64,000 nt of DNA from Chitinophagaceae bacterium. Its GTDB lineage: Bacteria > Bacteroidota > Bacteroidia > Chitinophagales > Chitinophagaceae. The position numbers and the translations under genes are program-made. The notes beneath the pieces were generated by a model. That model did no database searches. It was not told the DNA's origin and saw only the letters and a list, made by a program, of their open reading frames with translations. Positions within the stretch are counted from its first letter, which is position 1. Each line of letters opens with the position of its first letter. Location of the stretch: NCBI GenBank assembly GCA_019752045.1, contig JAIEMP010000005.1:281384-345383 (forward strand), read 5' to 3'. This document shows, one piece after another, positions 17,610-27,180 of this stretch.

Positions 17610-19943
17610 ATGACTACAGTAAAGAAAAAAGCCTCCAAAGTTGGGAGCAACATTTCGGAAAAAGTAAAAGAAACAGCCAAAAAACCTACCCGTAAAACCG
17701 AAGGGGCTGCAAAGAAATCAAACGGAAAAACTGTGAAGGCCGCTTCGCATTCGGTTGATTTGTACGCAGCACTGAATGAGCATTTTGGTTTTGATGCGTT
17801 TAAAGGAACTCAGGAAGCGGTGATCAATAACCTGCTCAATGGTAATGATACATTTGTGATTATGCCTACCGGTGGTGGTAAAAGTTTATGTTACCAGTTG
17901 CCTGCTTTGGTTAAAGAAGGTGTAGCCATTGTTGTAAGTCCGCTGATAGCGTTAATGAAAAATCAGGTTGATCTGGTACGCAGCTACAGCAGTAAAGATG
18001 ATGTGGCGCATTTTCTCAACTCAACTTTAACCAAGAAAGAAATAAAAGAAGTGCATGATGATTTGCTTACCGGCAAAACCAAAATGCTGTACGTTGCTCC
18101 TGAAACGTTAACCAAGCAGGAAAATCTTGAATTCTTCAGCGATCTCAATATTTCTTTTTTTGCAGTGGATGAAGCCCATTGTATCAGTGAGTGGGGGCAT
18201 GATTTCAGACCGGAGTACAGACGTTTGAAAGAAATGATGGACCAGATCAATCCCAACATTCCCATCATTGCATTAACAGCTACTGCTACACCAAAAGTGC
18301 AGAGTGATATTGTAAAGAACCTTGGTTTACGCAACCCCGATATTTTTATTTCATCGTTTAACCGGGGTAATCTGTATTACGAAATTCAACCCAAGATCAA
18401 AAAAGATCAAACGGTTAAAAATATTGTTCGTTTTATTTCTCAGAACAAAGGCAAGAGTGGAATTATTTATACACTCAACCGCAGAACAACAGAAGAGTTG
18501 GCGGATATGCTGATGGCTAATGGTATTAAAGCTGTTGCTTATCATGCAGGGTTCGATGGAAAAGTAAGAGCCGATAAACAGGATCAGTTTTTAAATGAAG
18601 ATGTACAGGTTATTGTTGCCACCATTGCGTTTGGAATGGGTATTGATAAACCCGATATCCGTTTTGTGATCCATTATAATATTCCCAAGAGCATTGAAAA
18701 CTATTACCAGGAAACAGGAAGGGCCGGCCGTGATGGAATGGAAGGGAAATGCATTCTTTATTATTCGCATAAAGATGTAAGTAAGCTTGAACATTTGATG
18801 CGAGACAAACCGTTGAGCGAACGTGAAGTAACTGCACAAATGATACAGGAAACTGTTGCGTTTGCAGAAAGCTCTGTTTGCCGCCGTAAAATATTGCTTC
18901 ATTATTTTGGCGAAGAATATCAACAGGAAAATTGTGGTAACTGTGATAACTGTCTGCATCCAAAAGAAAAAATGGAAGCAAAAGACGAAGCGGTGATGGT
19001 ATTAAAAACGGTGAAAGCTTTGGATGGACGTTTTGCTGCTGAGTATGTGATACCGGTGATCACAGGAAGATTAACTCCGCAGATACAGATGTACCGTCAT
19101 GATCAGTTATCGGAGTTTGGAATAGGTAAAGAAAGAGATGTCCATTTCTGGAATTCATTGATCAGACAAATGTTGCTGAATGGATTGATTCAAAAAGATA
19201 TTGAAGAATATGGTTTGCTGAAAATGACGAAGGAAGGAGAAACATTTGTGAAGAAACCAAAATCATTTAAAATTGCTTTGAACAATTTATACGAAGAGGC
19301 GAATGAAGATGATGAAGAAACTGCAGATGCCGGCAACACCGGTGCAGCAGCCGATGATAAGTTGTTTGATATGCTCAAAGATCTGAGGCAGAAAGAAGCA
19401 AAGAAAAAAGGGTTACCACCTTTTGTGATTTTCCTGGAGAATTCTTTGCAGGATATGGCTACCATCTATCCAACCACATTGGAAGAGTTGGAAAAATGCC
19501 AGGGTGTAAGCAAGGGTAAGGCCATCCGTTACGGCAAACCGTTTGTTGATATTATTTCGAAGTATGTAGAAGAGAATGAAATTGAAAAGCCCGATGAATT
19601 TGTGATGAAGAGTGTGGTGAATAAAAGCGGCAACAAAGTCTTTTTAATTCAGAATGTAGATAAACGCATACCGTTAGAAACCATTGCTAAAAACAAGGGC
19701 TGGCGTATGGATGAGATGCTGGAAGAAATGGAAACCATTGCTGCCAGCGGCACCAAGCTCCGGTTGGATTATGCAATTGATGAATGGCTGGATGAATATG
19801 AGCAGGAAGAAATCATTGATTATTTTAAAACCTGCAGTACCAGCGATTTAAAAATTGCGCAGCAGGAACTGGAAGATGGCGGTTACAGCTGGGAGCAGCT
19901 GAAAATTATGCGGATCAAGTTTTTGAGCGAGTTTGGAATGTAA
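17610..19943 (+). CDS. recQ: ATP-dependent DNA helicase RecQ
   Basis: 777 residues from the ATG; a GTG lies directly before it, but GAGAAGGA sits well placed for the ATG. A Lys/Ala-rich N-terminal tail of about 50 residues precedes helicase motif I (MPTGGGKS, about 85-92), the DEAH box ([13 protein letters not shown], about 187) and motif VI ([12 protein letters not shown]). A zinc site (CRRK...CGNCDNC) and RQC domain follow, then an HRDC domain (about 600-655) and an extra helical tail. RecQ unwinds recombination and replication intermediates. The basic N-terminal extension and the C-terminal HTH-like tail are longer than in E. coli RecQ. Confidence 0.93.
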   Translation: MTTVKKKASKVGSNISEKVKETAKKPTRKTEGAAKKSNGKTVKAASHSVDLYAALNEHFGFDAFKGTQEAVINNLLNGNDTFVIMPTGGGKSLCYQLPALVKEGVAIVVSPLIALMKNQVDLVRSYSSKDDVAHFLNSTLTKKEIKEVHDDLLTGKTKMLYVAPETLTKQENLEFFSDLNISFFAVDEAHCISEWGHDFRPEYRRLKEMMDQINPNIPIIALTATATPKVQSDIVKNLGLRNPDIFISSFNRGNLYYEIQPKIKKDQTVKNIVRFISQNKGKSGIIYTLNRRTTEELADMLMANGIKAVAYHAGFDGKVRADKQDQFLNEDVQVIVATIAFGMGIDKPDIRFVIHYNIPKSIENYYQETGRAGRDGMEGKCILYYSHKDVSKLEHLMRDKPLSEREVTAQMIQETVAFAESSVCRRKILLHYFGEEYQQENCGNCDNCLHPKEKMEAKDEAVMVLKTVKALDGRFAAEYVIPVITGRLTPQIQMYRHDQLSEFGIGKERDVHFWNSLIRQMLLNGLIQKDIEEYGLLKMTKEGETFVKKPKSFKIALNNLYEEANEDDEETADAGNTGAAADDKLFDMLKDLRQKEAKKKGLPPFVIFLENSLQDMATIYPTTLEELEKCQGVSKGKAIRYGKPFVDIISKYVEENEIEKPDEFVMKSVVNKSGNKVFLIQNVDKRIPLETIAKNKGWRMDEMLEEMETIAASGTKLRLDYAIDEWLDEYEQEEIIDYFKTCSTSDLKIAQQELEDGGYSWEQLKIMRIKFLSEFGM

Positions 19944-20084
19944 GCCGGAGGCAAGAACCAAAGTACAAGGCACAGGATGGGGAGAGCCAAGTTATAAAAG
20001 TTCTGTGCGAATCTGTGTTATCAGTGCGCCACAATGGAATTTGAAATAATGGGTCAAAGATTTCGATATTAAAGCTCATTCTTC

Positions 20085-20092
20085 TATATTTG
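20085..20092 (+). promoter_or_regulatory. Bacteroidota-type -7 box TATATTTG
   Basis: An exact match to the TAnnTTTG consensus of Bacteroidota housekeeping promoters, placed to start a transcript a few bases before 20100. This transcript would contain the structured stretch and the tRNA-Phe. A clear -33 TTG is not seen at the expected distance. Confidence 0.5.
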
Positions 20093-20095
20093 CAG

Positions 20096-20246
20096 CCCCA
20101 ACGACGTTAAAATTCTGTTGGGAAACCCGAAGCACAAAAACGAAGGATAGGCTTCCACTTACCGGAGTGATGTGTTTCAGGAACCCCTCCTACGCTATCA
20201 CCGGCACTAAAGTTTTGGTGATCATGTTAAAGCTATGGAGGACAAA
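20096..20246 (+). ncRNA. Possibly structured leader RNA upstream of tRNA-Phe
   Basis: About 150 bases between the promoter-like box and the tRNA contain no reading frame. Pairings seen by eye: CCCAAC (20097-20102) with GTTGGG (20117-20122). ATCACC (20198-20203) can pair with GGTGAT (20217-20222), a stem enclosed by CCTCC/GGAGG, or its ATCAC with GTGAT (20167-20171). The last two are mutually exclusive, as in switch or processing RNAs. It does not match SRP RNA (no GGAAG core), tmRNA or RNase P. It may be a leader removed during tRNA maturation or a separate small RNA. Confidence 0.35.
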
Positions 20247-20319
20247 GGTGCGGTAGCTCAGTCGGTAGAGCAAAGGACTGAAAATCCTTGTGTCGCCGGT
20301 TCGATCCCGGCCCACACCA
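20247..20319 (+). tRNA. tRNA-Phe (GAA)
   Basis: A 73-base cloverleaf. The D stem GCTC/GAGC, anticodon stem AAGGA/TCCTT with loop CTGAAAA (anticodon GAA) and T stem GCCGG/CCGGC are perfect. The acceptor stem GGTGCGG / CCACACC has one C-A mismatch at pair 5-68. CCA is not encoded. A terminator follows 4 bases later. Confidence 0.93.
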
Positions 20320-20323
20320 CATA

Positions 20324-20354
20324 AAAGCCCCCCGATTTATCGGGGGGCTTTTTT
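20324..20354 (+). terminator. Terminator after tRNA-Phe
   Basis: A 12-bp stem (AAAGCCCCCCGA and its complement, loop TTTA) runs into TTT. It ends the tRNA transcript and separates it from the convergent end of the pectin locus. Confidence 0.88.
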
Positions 20355-20387
20355 AGGACTAGTCAAAAACGATTTGATTAAGCTCCT

Positions 20388-21965
20388 TTACAAATCATTA
20401 ATCACTTTATACTTCGGCACTAATGCTTTCATCACCAGCCAGGCAATTAAATATGCAACCGCACAAATGGCAAACATGATGCTGTAAGAAGTAGTCATCT
20501 GTGCCAGCACCAATGGTTTTTGTACTTGCAGTAATTGTTCAAACGAAGCGGCATCAACAACTTTTAATTGATCTACTACTTCTTTTGAAAGACCGCTTAA
20601 TTCTGATTTATCCAGATTGATGGTATCGCCATATTTATTCAGCAGCTTCATACCCTGTATCTTAGAAAGATAATCACCCAAGCCATCTGCTTTTGCTTTC
20701 ACCCATGCTTCAGCAATACCCGCCGCTTTATACGTATCAAATAAATACCCACCAAGCTTCGACATAATAACACCTCCCAAACCGCCGGCCATACCGCCAA
20801 TTCCTACCACTGATCCAATTGCTTTTTTTGGAAACATATCACTTACTGTAGTAAAAATATTGGCACTCCATGCCTGATGTGCCGATGCGCCAATACCAAT
20901 TAATAATACAGGCACCCAAAAGCTGTAACCTCCAAGCGGCTGTGCTAACAATACAACTAATGGAATAGTTGCAATCAGGAACATGGCTTTCATGCGGCCA
21001 TCATAAGGCGAGTAACCTTTCTTGAAATAATACACAGGGAACCAACCGCCACCAATACTGCCGAACATGGTCATGCTATATAGAACAGTGAGCGGAAGAG
21101 CAATTTCTAAGCTCGTCATTCCATATTGTGCTTTTAAGTATGCAGGTAACCAAAACAGGAAGAACCACCACACACCATCGGTCATGAACTTACCAAAAGT
21201 AAACGCCCAGGTTTGTTTATAACCCAACAGCTTTGTCCATGAAACTTTTTCAACTTTCGCATCTGTTGAAGCAACCTGATCTTCTTTATCGCTGTTGATA
21301 TAATCAAACTCAGCTTTGCTTAAACGTTTTTGTTCAGTTGCTTTATCGTAGAAAACTAACCAAAAAACTAACCATAAAAACCCGGTTGCACCAATCAGCA
21401 CAAACGCTGTTTCCCAACCCCAGTTTGCACCGATCCATGGAACGGTAAGCGGAGCAAGGATTGCACCTACATTTGCACCTGAATTAAAAATACCGGTTGC
21501 AAAAGAGCGTTCTTTTTTAGGAAAATATTCTGCCGTTGCTTTAATAGCTGCAGGAAAGTTACCGGCTTCTCCAAGCGCAAGCACAGCACGACCGATCATA
21601 AAACCAACAACAGAAACACTAACAGATGCCATCCCTAAAAAACCCAGCAGGGTAGCGGCTGACTGGCCAATTGGAATAGCCAATGCATGCAGAACAGCAC
21701 CAATACTCCAGATAATGATGGCCCATGCATAACCTTTCTTTGTACCGAGTTTGTCAATAAACCTTCCGGCAAATAACATACTGATGGCATAGCCAAACTG
21801 AAATACTGCAGTGATGTTTGCATAATCACTGTTGCTCCAGTTGAAGCGTTCTGCCAATACAGGTTGTAATAAACTTAATACCTGCCTGTCGAGATAGTTC
21901 ACCGTTGTAGCAAAAAATAATAGCGCACAAATCGTCCACCTGTATTTACCTATGGCTTGCTGCAT
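20388..21965 (-). CDS. exuT: Hexuronate transporter, MFS (ExuT-like)
   Basis: 525 residues with about 12 transmembrane helices. The N-terminal YRWTICALLFFATTVNYLDR and the ALGEAGNFPAAIKATAEYFP segment match the anion:cation symporter branch of the MFS that contains ExuT. It should import galacturonate or glucuronate across the inner membrane. The position after the Kdu/Uxa genes supports this. It is longer than the usual 430-450 residues because about 75 polar residues (around 415-490) are inserted before the last helix. Last gene of the locus. Confidence 0.87.
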   Translation of the reverse strand: MQQAIGKYRWTICALLFFATTVNYLDRQVLSLLQPVLAERFNWSNSDYANITAVFQFGYAISMLFAGRFIDKLGTKKGYAWAIIIWSIGAVLHALAIPIGQSAATLLGFLGMASVSVSVVGFMIGRAVLALGEAGNFPAAIKATAEYFPKKERSFATGIFNSGANVGAILAPLTVPWIGANWGWETAFVLIGATGFLWLVFWLVFYDKATEQKRLSKAEFDYINSDKEDQVASTDAKVEKVSWTKLLGYKQTWAFTFGKFMTDGVWWFFLFWLPAYLKAQYGMTSLEIALPLTVLYSMTMFGSIGGGWFPVYYFKKGYSPYDGRMKAMFLIATIPLVVLLAQPLGGYSFWVPVLLIGIGASAHQAWSANIFTTVSDMFPKKAIGSVVGIGGMAGGLGGVIMSKLGGYLFDTYKAAGIAEAWVKAKADGLGDYLSKIQGMKLLNKYGDTINLDKSELSGLSKEVVDQLKVVDAASFEQLLQVQKPLVLAQMTTSYSIMFAICAVAYLIAWLVMKALVPKYKVINDL

Positions 21966-22033
21966 GTTTGTTGTTTATTTTTATGAGAACAGAAGTTGCT
22001 TGATTTAGAACAAACGAATTTCAAATCCTGCAC

Positions 22034-22699
22034 TTACTGTTTTCTTATTTTTTGTATAATCGTTAAAACGTCTTCTGTATTTTTTTGTAAAGCTGGGTAG
22101 TCCGCTTGTTCTAAAATTGTTTTACTGATGAGTTTACTGCCTAAACCTACTCCTGTAACACCTGCTTTAAACCAGCTGCTGATGCTTTGTTCAGTTGCAT
22201 CTACACCACCTGTTACAACAAAATCAATTCCGTTGAACAAGGGCATGATGGCTTCTGCAAATGCCGGTTGCAATACATTGCCGGGAAAAAGCTTTACTAG
22301 TTTACACCCCGCCTGCTGTGCTACATGAATTTCAGTTACTGTCATACAACCGGGTATCCATAATACTTTATGCAAATAGGCAACATCACAAACAGCAGCG
22401 TCAAATATGGGGCTGATCAGAAAATCAGCACCTGCTTTTACAAACTTCTCTGCATCATCAGCAGTTTTAATGGTACCGATGCCTAACAATAAATCAGGCC
22501 ATGATGCTTTTCTTTCTTTCAGCAATGCAGAAAAGTTTGCCAAGGCTTTTGTTCCACGATTTGTAAATTCAATACAACGGATACCTGCTGCATACAATGC
22601 TTTTGTAACCGCAGTACAAACAGTAAGATCATCATGGTAAAATAAAGGCAAGACACCTTGCTTTTTAATCTCTTGTTGTATGAATACTTCTCTTTCCAT
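22034..22699 (-). CDS. eda: 2-dehydro-3-deoxy-phosphogluconate (KDPG) aldolase
   Basis: 221 residues with a class I aldolase TIM barrel. The catalytic Glu is in IRCIEFTNRG and the Schiff-base Lys in CKLVKLFPGN, as in Eda. It splits KDPG into pyruvate and glyceraldehyde 3-phosphate, the final step of uronate catabolism. It sits 17 bp downstream of the KDG kinase gene that makes its substrate, so the two are co-transcribed. Confidence 0.9.
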   Translation of the reverse strand: MEREVFIQQEIKKQGVLPLFYHDDLTVCTAVTKALYAAGIRCIEFTNRGTKALANFSALLKERKASWPDLLLGIGTIKTADDAEKFVKAGADFLISPIFDAAVCDVAYLHKVLWIPGCMTVTEIHVAQQAGCKLVKLFPGNVLQPAFAEAIMPLFNGIDFVVTGGVDATEQSISSWFKAGVTGVGLGSKLISKTILEQADYPALQKNTEDVLTIIQKIRKQ

Positions 22700-22716
22700 T
22701 GTATATTGTTGTTTAA

Positions 22717-23721
22717 TCAGAAAAATCGTTCAGCTCTTTTCGTTACATCCTGTATACTTTGCTTTGTGGAATCGCCTGCTTCAAACAATTTTCCTACGGC
22801 AGCAGCTGCTGCAAAGTCAATGATGCGTTGTGTTGGATGCTGGTTCTGAAAACCATAAATCACGCCACCCATAAAACAATCACCACTTCCGGCTTTATCA
22901 ACCACATTCGCTATATCATAATCACCGGACATCAGTATCTCTCCTTTGTGCTGCAGTAAAGCAAAGTACTCTTTTTCGAGACGATAGGTATAAGCGAATG
23001 TATGTGCTCCCGGATATTGTTTCTGTAACTGCTGCATACTTTCAGAAGCCGCTGTAATTAATTTATTTTTTGAGCAACCGGCACTTTCTTTGAGTGGAGA
23101 TGCAATTCCCAGCAAGGTTTCAGTTGCCCATATATTTCCCATGATGAGTGTTGCATATTGTGTTAATTCCGGCATTACTTCAACCGGATTTTTTCCATAT
23201 TTCCAAAGCCTGGAACGATAGTTCAGATCAACAGAAATAGTAAGACCCATTCTTTTTGCTGCTTCCAATCCTTCTTTGCAAACAGCAGCTACATTGCTGT
23301 TTAAAGCAGGGCTAATTGCACTGAAATGAAACCAGCAACAATTCTCCAATACTTCATCCCAATTAATCATGCCCGGTTGTAATGATGCAAAGGAAGAATG
23401 TGAACGGTCGTAAATCACAGCGGCATTTTTAAGATCTGCACCCTGAGGCAGATAATAGGTTCCAATGCGATCACCTGAAAGATGAATAGCTGATGTGTCA
23501 ATATTTTTCTGCTCCAACTCTTCCATGATTTCTTTACTGAGGTAGTGATCAGGAAGAGCCGTACAGTATTTTACAGGTATTTGCCAAGAGGCCAATGCAT
23601 GCGCTACATTCAGCTCTGCACCACCAATATATACAGGCATACTATTCTTCTGCATCCATTCTCTGTTTAAAGATGGACTTAGGCGCAACAATAATTCACC
23701 AAAGCAAAAAACCTTTTTCAT
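22717..23721 (-). CDS. kdgK: 2-keto-3-deoxygluconate kinase (PfkB family)
   Basis: 334 residues with a ribokinase/PfkB fold. The N-terminal FGELLLRLSPSLNREW and GGAELNVAHALASW match KdgK; the C-terminal signature VVDKAGSGDCFMGGVIYG holds the catalytic Asp. It phosphorylates KDG to KDPG with ATP in the cytoplasm. KDG arrives from both branches encoded here: UxaC/UxaB/UxaA from galacturonate and KduI/KduD from the unsaturated lyase product. Confidence 0.9.
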   Translation of the reverse strand: MKKVFCFGELLLRLSPSLNREWMQKNSMPVYIGGAELNVAHALASWQIPVKYCTALPDHYLSKEIMEELEQKNIDTSAIHLSGDRIGTYYLPQGADLKNAAVIYDRSHSSFASLQPGMINWDEVLENCCWFHFSAISPALNSNVAAVCKEGLEAAKRMGLTISVDLNYRSRLWKYGKNPVEVMPELTQYATLIMGNIWATETLLGIASPLKESAGCSKNKLITAASESMQQLQKQYPGAHTFAYTYRLEKEYFALLQHKGEILMSGDYDIANVVDKAGSGDCFMGGVIYGFQNQHPTQRIIDFAAAAAVGKLFEAGDSTKQSIQDVTKRAERFF

Positions 23722-23777
23722 ATTTATTAAAACGCAGGCAACACTGATTGTGTGTTGATGCGCAGATTTACTTTTTA

Positions 23778-24683
23778 TTACTTTAATGTTGCTACGGGTG
23801 CCGGGTCCATATCAGTATAAACTAAATTTTCACCAGCCATTCCCCAAATGAAACCATAGTTGGTGGTGCCGCAACCAAAGTGTGTACTCCATGGTGGAGA
23901 AATCACCGCTTCGTTGTTGGTCATCACCAGATGTCTTGTTTCCATTGGGTTGCCCATGAAATGAAATAAACGTTGTCCTTCCGGTAAATCGAAATACAAA
24001 TACACTTCCATACGGCGTGTATGTGTGTGTGGCGGAATTGAATTCCATACACTACCCGGCGCAAGCACTGTTAAACCCATTACCAACTGACAGCTTTTTA
24101 AACCATCGAGGTGAATGTATTTATAAACCGTACGCTTGTTGGCTGTTTCAACTGCACCTAACTCAACCGGTGATGCCTGTTCTTTTGTAAACATTGCATT
24201 TGGATGAGTTGCATGTGCAGGTGATGATAATAAATAGAACACCGCAGGGTTTTTCTTTGATGCAGAACTAAAGCTTACTTTCTGTGTTCCTTTACCGAGA
24301 TACAGACAGGAAAGTTTATTGAGTTCAAACTTCTTACCATCTGCTGTTACAGTTCCTTTACCACCAATGTTGATGATGCCGAGTTCTCTTCTTTCCAAAA
24401 AATACTCAGCTCTTAATTCAGGATGATTTGAAAGTGTAAGCGTTTTATTTGCAGGCACTGCCCCACCAACAATTACACGATCATAATGCGTATAAACTAA
24501 TTTCAGTTGATCGGGTACCATCAACTCTTTCACCAAAAAATTATCGATGAGCTGTTGTGTATCGAAGCCTTTTGTTTCTTCCGGCCCCACAGCAAAACGT
24601 ACTTCCATATCGCCATCCATGTAGGTATTGCTGTTATAATCTTTCAATTGAACTGCCGGAGCTTTTATTTTTTTTGTTGCCAT
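23778..24683 (-). CDS. kduI: 5-dehydro-4-deoxy-D-glucuronate isomerase (KduI)
   Basis: 301 residues with a cupin-like fold. The metal-site signature IPPHTHTRRMEVYLYFDL is present, followed by the other conserved stretch FHFMGNPMETRHLVMTNNEA and SPPWSTHFGCGTTNYGFIWG. It converts 4-deoxy-L-threo-5-hexosulose uronate, formed from the GH105 product, to 3-deoxy-D-glycero-2,5-hexodiulosonate. It is slightly longer than the 278-residue E. coli enzyme, with an extra N-terminal stretch. The KduD gene for the next step is directly upstream. Confidence 0.92.
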   Translation of the reverse strand: MATKKIKAPAVQLKDYNSNTYMDGDMEVRFAVGPEETKGFDTQQLIDNFLVKELMVPDQLKLVYTHYDRVIVGGAVPANKTLTLSNHPELRAEYFLERRELGIINIGGKGTVTADGKKFELNKLSCLYLGKGTQKVSFSSASKKNPAVFYLLSSPAHATHPNAMFTKEQASPVELGAVETANKRTVYKYIHLDGLKSCQLVMGLTVLAPGSVWNSIPPHTHTRRMEVYLYFDLPEGQRLFHFMGNPMETRHLVMTNNEAVISPPWSTHFGCGTTNYGFIWGMAGENLVYTDMDPAPVATLK

Positions 24684-24701
24684 AAAAAATATGTTTAACC
24701 G

Positions 24702-24727
24702 CCGTCAGGGTTTGCAACCGCTGACGG
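24702..24727. repeat. Palindromic repeat between kduI and kduD
   Basis: CCGTCAG and CTGACGG form a 7-bp stem with an inner GGTT/AACC pairing. It lies in the short spacer between kduI and kduD and resembles dispersed CCGTCAGGGTTT-type palindromes. There is no long T-run, so a terminator role is unlikely. Confidence 0.6.
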
Positions 24728-24738
24728 GGTAATGAAAA

Positions 24739-25500
24739 TTAACGTGCCATCCATCCACCATCAACAAATAACACTGTACCGTTTACATAATCTGATGCTG
24801 ATGATGCAAGGAAAGTAACCGGTCCTTTGAAATCATCAGGCACACCCCAACGACCAACAGGAATACGATCAAGAATTGTTTTGCTTCTGTCTGCATCTTC
24901 ACGTAAAGCCTGTGTATTATTTGTTGCGATGTAACCTGGAGCAATACCATTTACACAAACACCTTTGCTTCCCCACTCGTTACCAAATGCACGAACCAAA
25001 CCAGCAACTGCAGATTTCGTCGCAGTATAACCGGGCACATTGATACCACCCTGGAAACTTAACAATGAACACGTGAAAATAATTTTACCACCACCATTGT
25101 CGATCATGTGTTTACCAAACTCACGACCCAAAATAAATTGTGCATTGAGGTTGATGTCAACTACTTTATCCCAATATTCATCAGGATGTTCAGCAGCAGG
25201 TTTACGCATAATAATACCTGCGTTGTTCACAAGAATATCAATTTTATTTTCTGCTTTTACTTTATTGATGAACGCATAAAGTGCTTCACGGTTGCCAATA
25301 TCAACACGGTGATAAGTGAACTTGCGGCCGGTTGCTTCAATGGCTGCTTTCACAGCTGAATAATCTTCCACAATAGAAGCACCGACAATATCTGCACCTG
25401 CTTCTGCCAATGCTGTTGCCATACCCATACCAAGACCGGTATCGCAACCGGTTACCAATGCTGTTTTGCCTGAAAGGTTAAAGAGATCCAATGTTTGCAT
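24739..25500 (-). CDS. kduD: 2-dehydro-3-deoxy-D-gluconate 5-dehydrogenase (KduD)
   Basis: 253 residues, a short-chain dehydrogenase. TGCDTGLGMGMA is the NAD-binding glycine motif, NNAG and YTATKSAVAG hold the structural and catalytic (Tyr/Lys) residues, and NGIAPGYIATNNT matches KduD. It reduces the KduI product to KDG. The start is placed at Met 25500; an ATG 27 bp upstream would add residues encoded by the adjacent repeat-like stretch, which is less likely. Confidence 0.9.
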   Translation of the reverse strand: MQTLDLFNLSGKTALVTGCDTGLGMGMATALAEAGADIVGASIVEDYSAVKAAIEATGRKFTYHRVDIGNREALYAFINKVKAENKIDILVNNAGIIMRKPAAEHPDEYWDKVVDINLNAQFILGREFGKHMIDNGGGKIIFTCSLLSFQGGINVPGYTATKSAVAGLVRAFGNEWGSKGVCVNGIAPGYIATNNTQALREDADRSKTILDRIPVGRWGVPDDFKGPVTFLASSASDYVNGTVLFVDGGWMAR

Positions 25501-25509
25501 GATTACCTC

Positions 25510-25566
25510 ACCCTCGTTCCCTCTCACCTCATCCGCCCTTCGGGCACCTTCTCCTCAAGGAGAAGG
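25510..25566. repeat. Composite palindromic repeat upstream of kduD
   Basis: GCCCTTCGGGC (25535-25545) is followed by CCTTCTCCTCAAGGAGAAGG (25547-25566), an 8-bp perfect stem with a TCAA loop. It belongs to the family of C/T-rich dispersed palindromes seen elsewhere in the locus. Confidence 0.65.
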
Positions 25567-25656
25567 GCAAAAGAAATGGAATTTGTTTTAAGGGAGGCCG
25601 GGCTTTTGTTTTATATGTTTAAAAAATAATGAACCATTCTTCTGCAGTAAATAAAT

Positions 25657-27099
25657 TTAGCTGCCCACTTTGTTTACTGTTTCTGCTGCATCGAGATGCT
25701 GCAGGTTGAAATATTGTTTTGCGTTGTTGTAACAGATATCCTGTATGGTTTTACCTATCAATGCAATATCATTCGGTAATTCACCATTCTCCACTTCTTC
25801 ACCATACATGTTACAAAGTATGCGACGGAAATATTCATGACGGGGGAAAGAGAGGAAGCTCCGGCTATCAGTCAACATGCCAACAAAGCGACTGAGTAAA
25901 CCCATATTGCTGAGTGCATTGATCTGTTTGGTCATTCCATCTTTCTGATCGAGGAACCACCAACCGCTGCCCCATTGTACTTTACCTGCAACAGAACCAT
26001 CATTGAAGTTTCCGATCATGGTTGCGAACAATTCATTATCGGCAGGATTCAGATTATAAATGATCGTCTTCGCCAGTTTATCATTACTGTCTAAACGGTT
26101 TAAGAATTTTGATAAAGCTCTTGCTTGAGAGAAATCACCGATGCTGTCCCAACCTGTATCAGGACCTAATTGCTGCAACATGCGACTGTTGTTATTACGC
26201 AATGCACCCAAATGAAATTGTTGCACCCAACCTTTTTCATGATCCCATTCAGCAAAGATCACCAGCATGGCACTCTTGAACTTTTTCTTTTCTTCTAATG
26301 TTAAGTTACCACCGCTGCGTACCTGTGCAAAAATGCCAACGATCTCTGTTTGTGTATAATCTTCTGCATAAATCTCTTCTAATCCATGATCTGATACTGC
26401 ACAACCATTCGCTGCAAAATAATCATGACGCTTTTTCAATGCAGCCAAATAATCATTGAAGCTGCTGATAGAAGTATCAGCTGCTTTTTCCAATAAGGTG
26501 AGATAATTATTGAAGCTGATGGTATCATCCACATTCATTGCCTTATCAGGACGAAAAGCAGGATTCATTTTAGTGAAGCTGCCTTGCTGACGAAGTTGCT
26601 GATGGTATTTCAGATCATCAACCGGATCATCCGTTGTGCAGATGAGTTTTACATTCATCTGTTGCAATAAACCTTGTACACTATGCGATGCATTCTGCAA
26701 TTGAGCAGTAGCGTCATCATAAATGCGTTTGGCACTATTTGCATTCAATACTTCGTGAATGTTGAAATAGCGTTGCAGTTCAAGATGCGTCCAGTGATAT
26801 AATGGATTACGTAAGGTATAAGGAACAGTAGCTGCCCATTGTTCAAACTTTTCCCAATCGCTGGCATTACCGGTGATGAACTTTTCATTCACACCATTTG
26901 TACGCATGGCTCTCCATTTATAATGATCGCCATATAACCACACCTGCGTCAGGTTTTCGAAGTTGATATTATTCGCTACCTGCTCTGGCGGCAGGTGATT
27001 GTGATAATCAATGATAGGCATCTGCTTTGCAAACTCGTGGTAGAGTTGCTCTGCTGTTTTATTTTGCAATAAAAAGTTGTCGTCTAAAAACTTTTTCAT
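25657..27099 (-). CDS. uxaC: Glucuronate/galacturonate isomerase (UxaC)
   Basis: 480 residues, full length for UxaC (about 470). The amidohydrolase-like metal motif appears as MPIIDYHNHLPPEQVANN near residue 28, followed by WRAMRTNGV and ICTTDDPVDDLKYH, all family landmarks. It converts D-galacturonate to D-tagaturonate (and glucuronate to fructuronate) as the first cytoplasmic step after ExuT-type uptake. It lies between uxaA and kduD in the same orientation. Confidence 0.92.
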   Translation of the reverse strand: MKKFLDDNFLLQNKTAEQLYHEFAKQMPIIDYHNHLPPEQVANNINFENLTQVWLYGDHYKWRAMRTNGVNEKFITGNASDWEKFEQWAATVPYTLRNPLYHWTHLELQRYFNIHEVLNANSAKRIYDDATAQLQNASHSVQGLLQQMNVKLICTTDDPVDDLKYHQQLRQQGSFTKMNPAFRPDKAMNVDDTISFNNYLTLLEKAADTSISSFNDYLAALKKRHDYFAANGCAVSDHGLEEIYAEDYTQTEIVGIFAQVRSGGNLTLEEKKKFKSAMLVIFAEWDHEKGWVQQFHLGALRNNNSRMLQQLGPDTGWDSIGDFSQARALSKFLNRLDSNDKLAKTIIYNLNPADNELFATMIGNFNDGSVAGKVQWGSGWWFLDQKDGMTKQINALSNMGLLSRFVGMLTDSRSFLSFPRHEYFRRILCNMYGEEVENGELPNDIALIGKTIQDICYNNAKQYFNLQHLDAAETVNKVGS

Positions 27100-27180
27100 T
27101 TAAAAAAATTGATTCGGTTAATTTTTATTTCTAAGGTTTCATTCGTCCGACGTGGGCGTCTGACGTGGCGTACCTCGTAC

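Noticed and set aside
18591..18981. Two overlapping minus-strand frames of about 120 codons opposite recQ
   Set aside because: They lie wholly within the helicase core and show no protein-like motifs.
20096..20246. SRP RNA, tmRNA or RNase P RNA upstream of tRNA-Phe
   Set aside because: The SRP GGAAG core, a tmRNA tag frame and RNase P conserved boxes were looked for and not found; left as an unnamed candidate.
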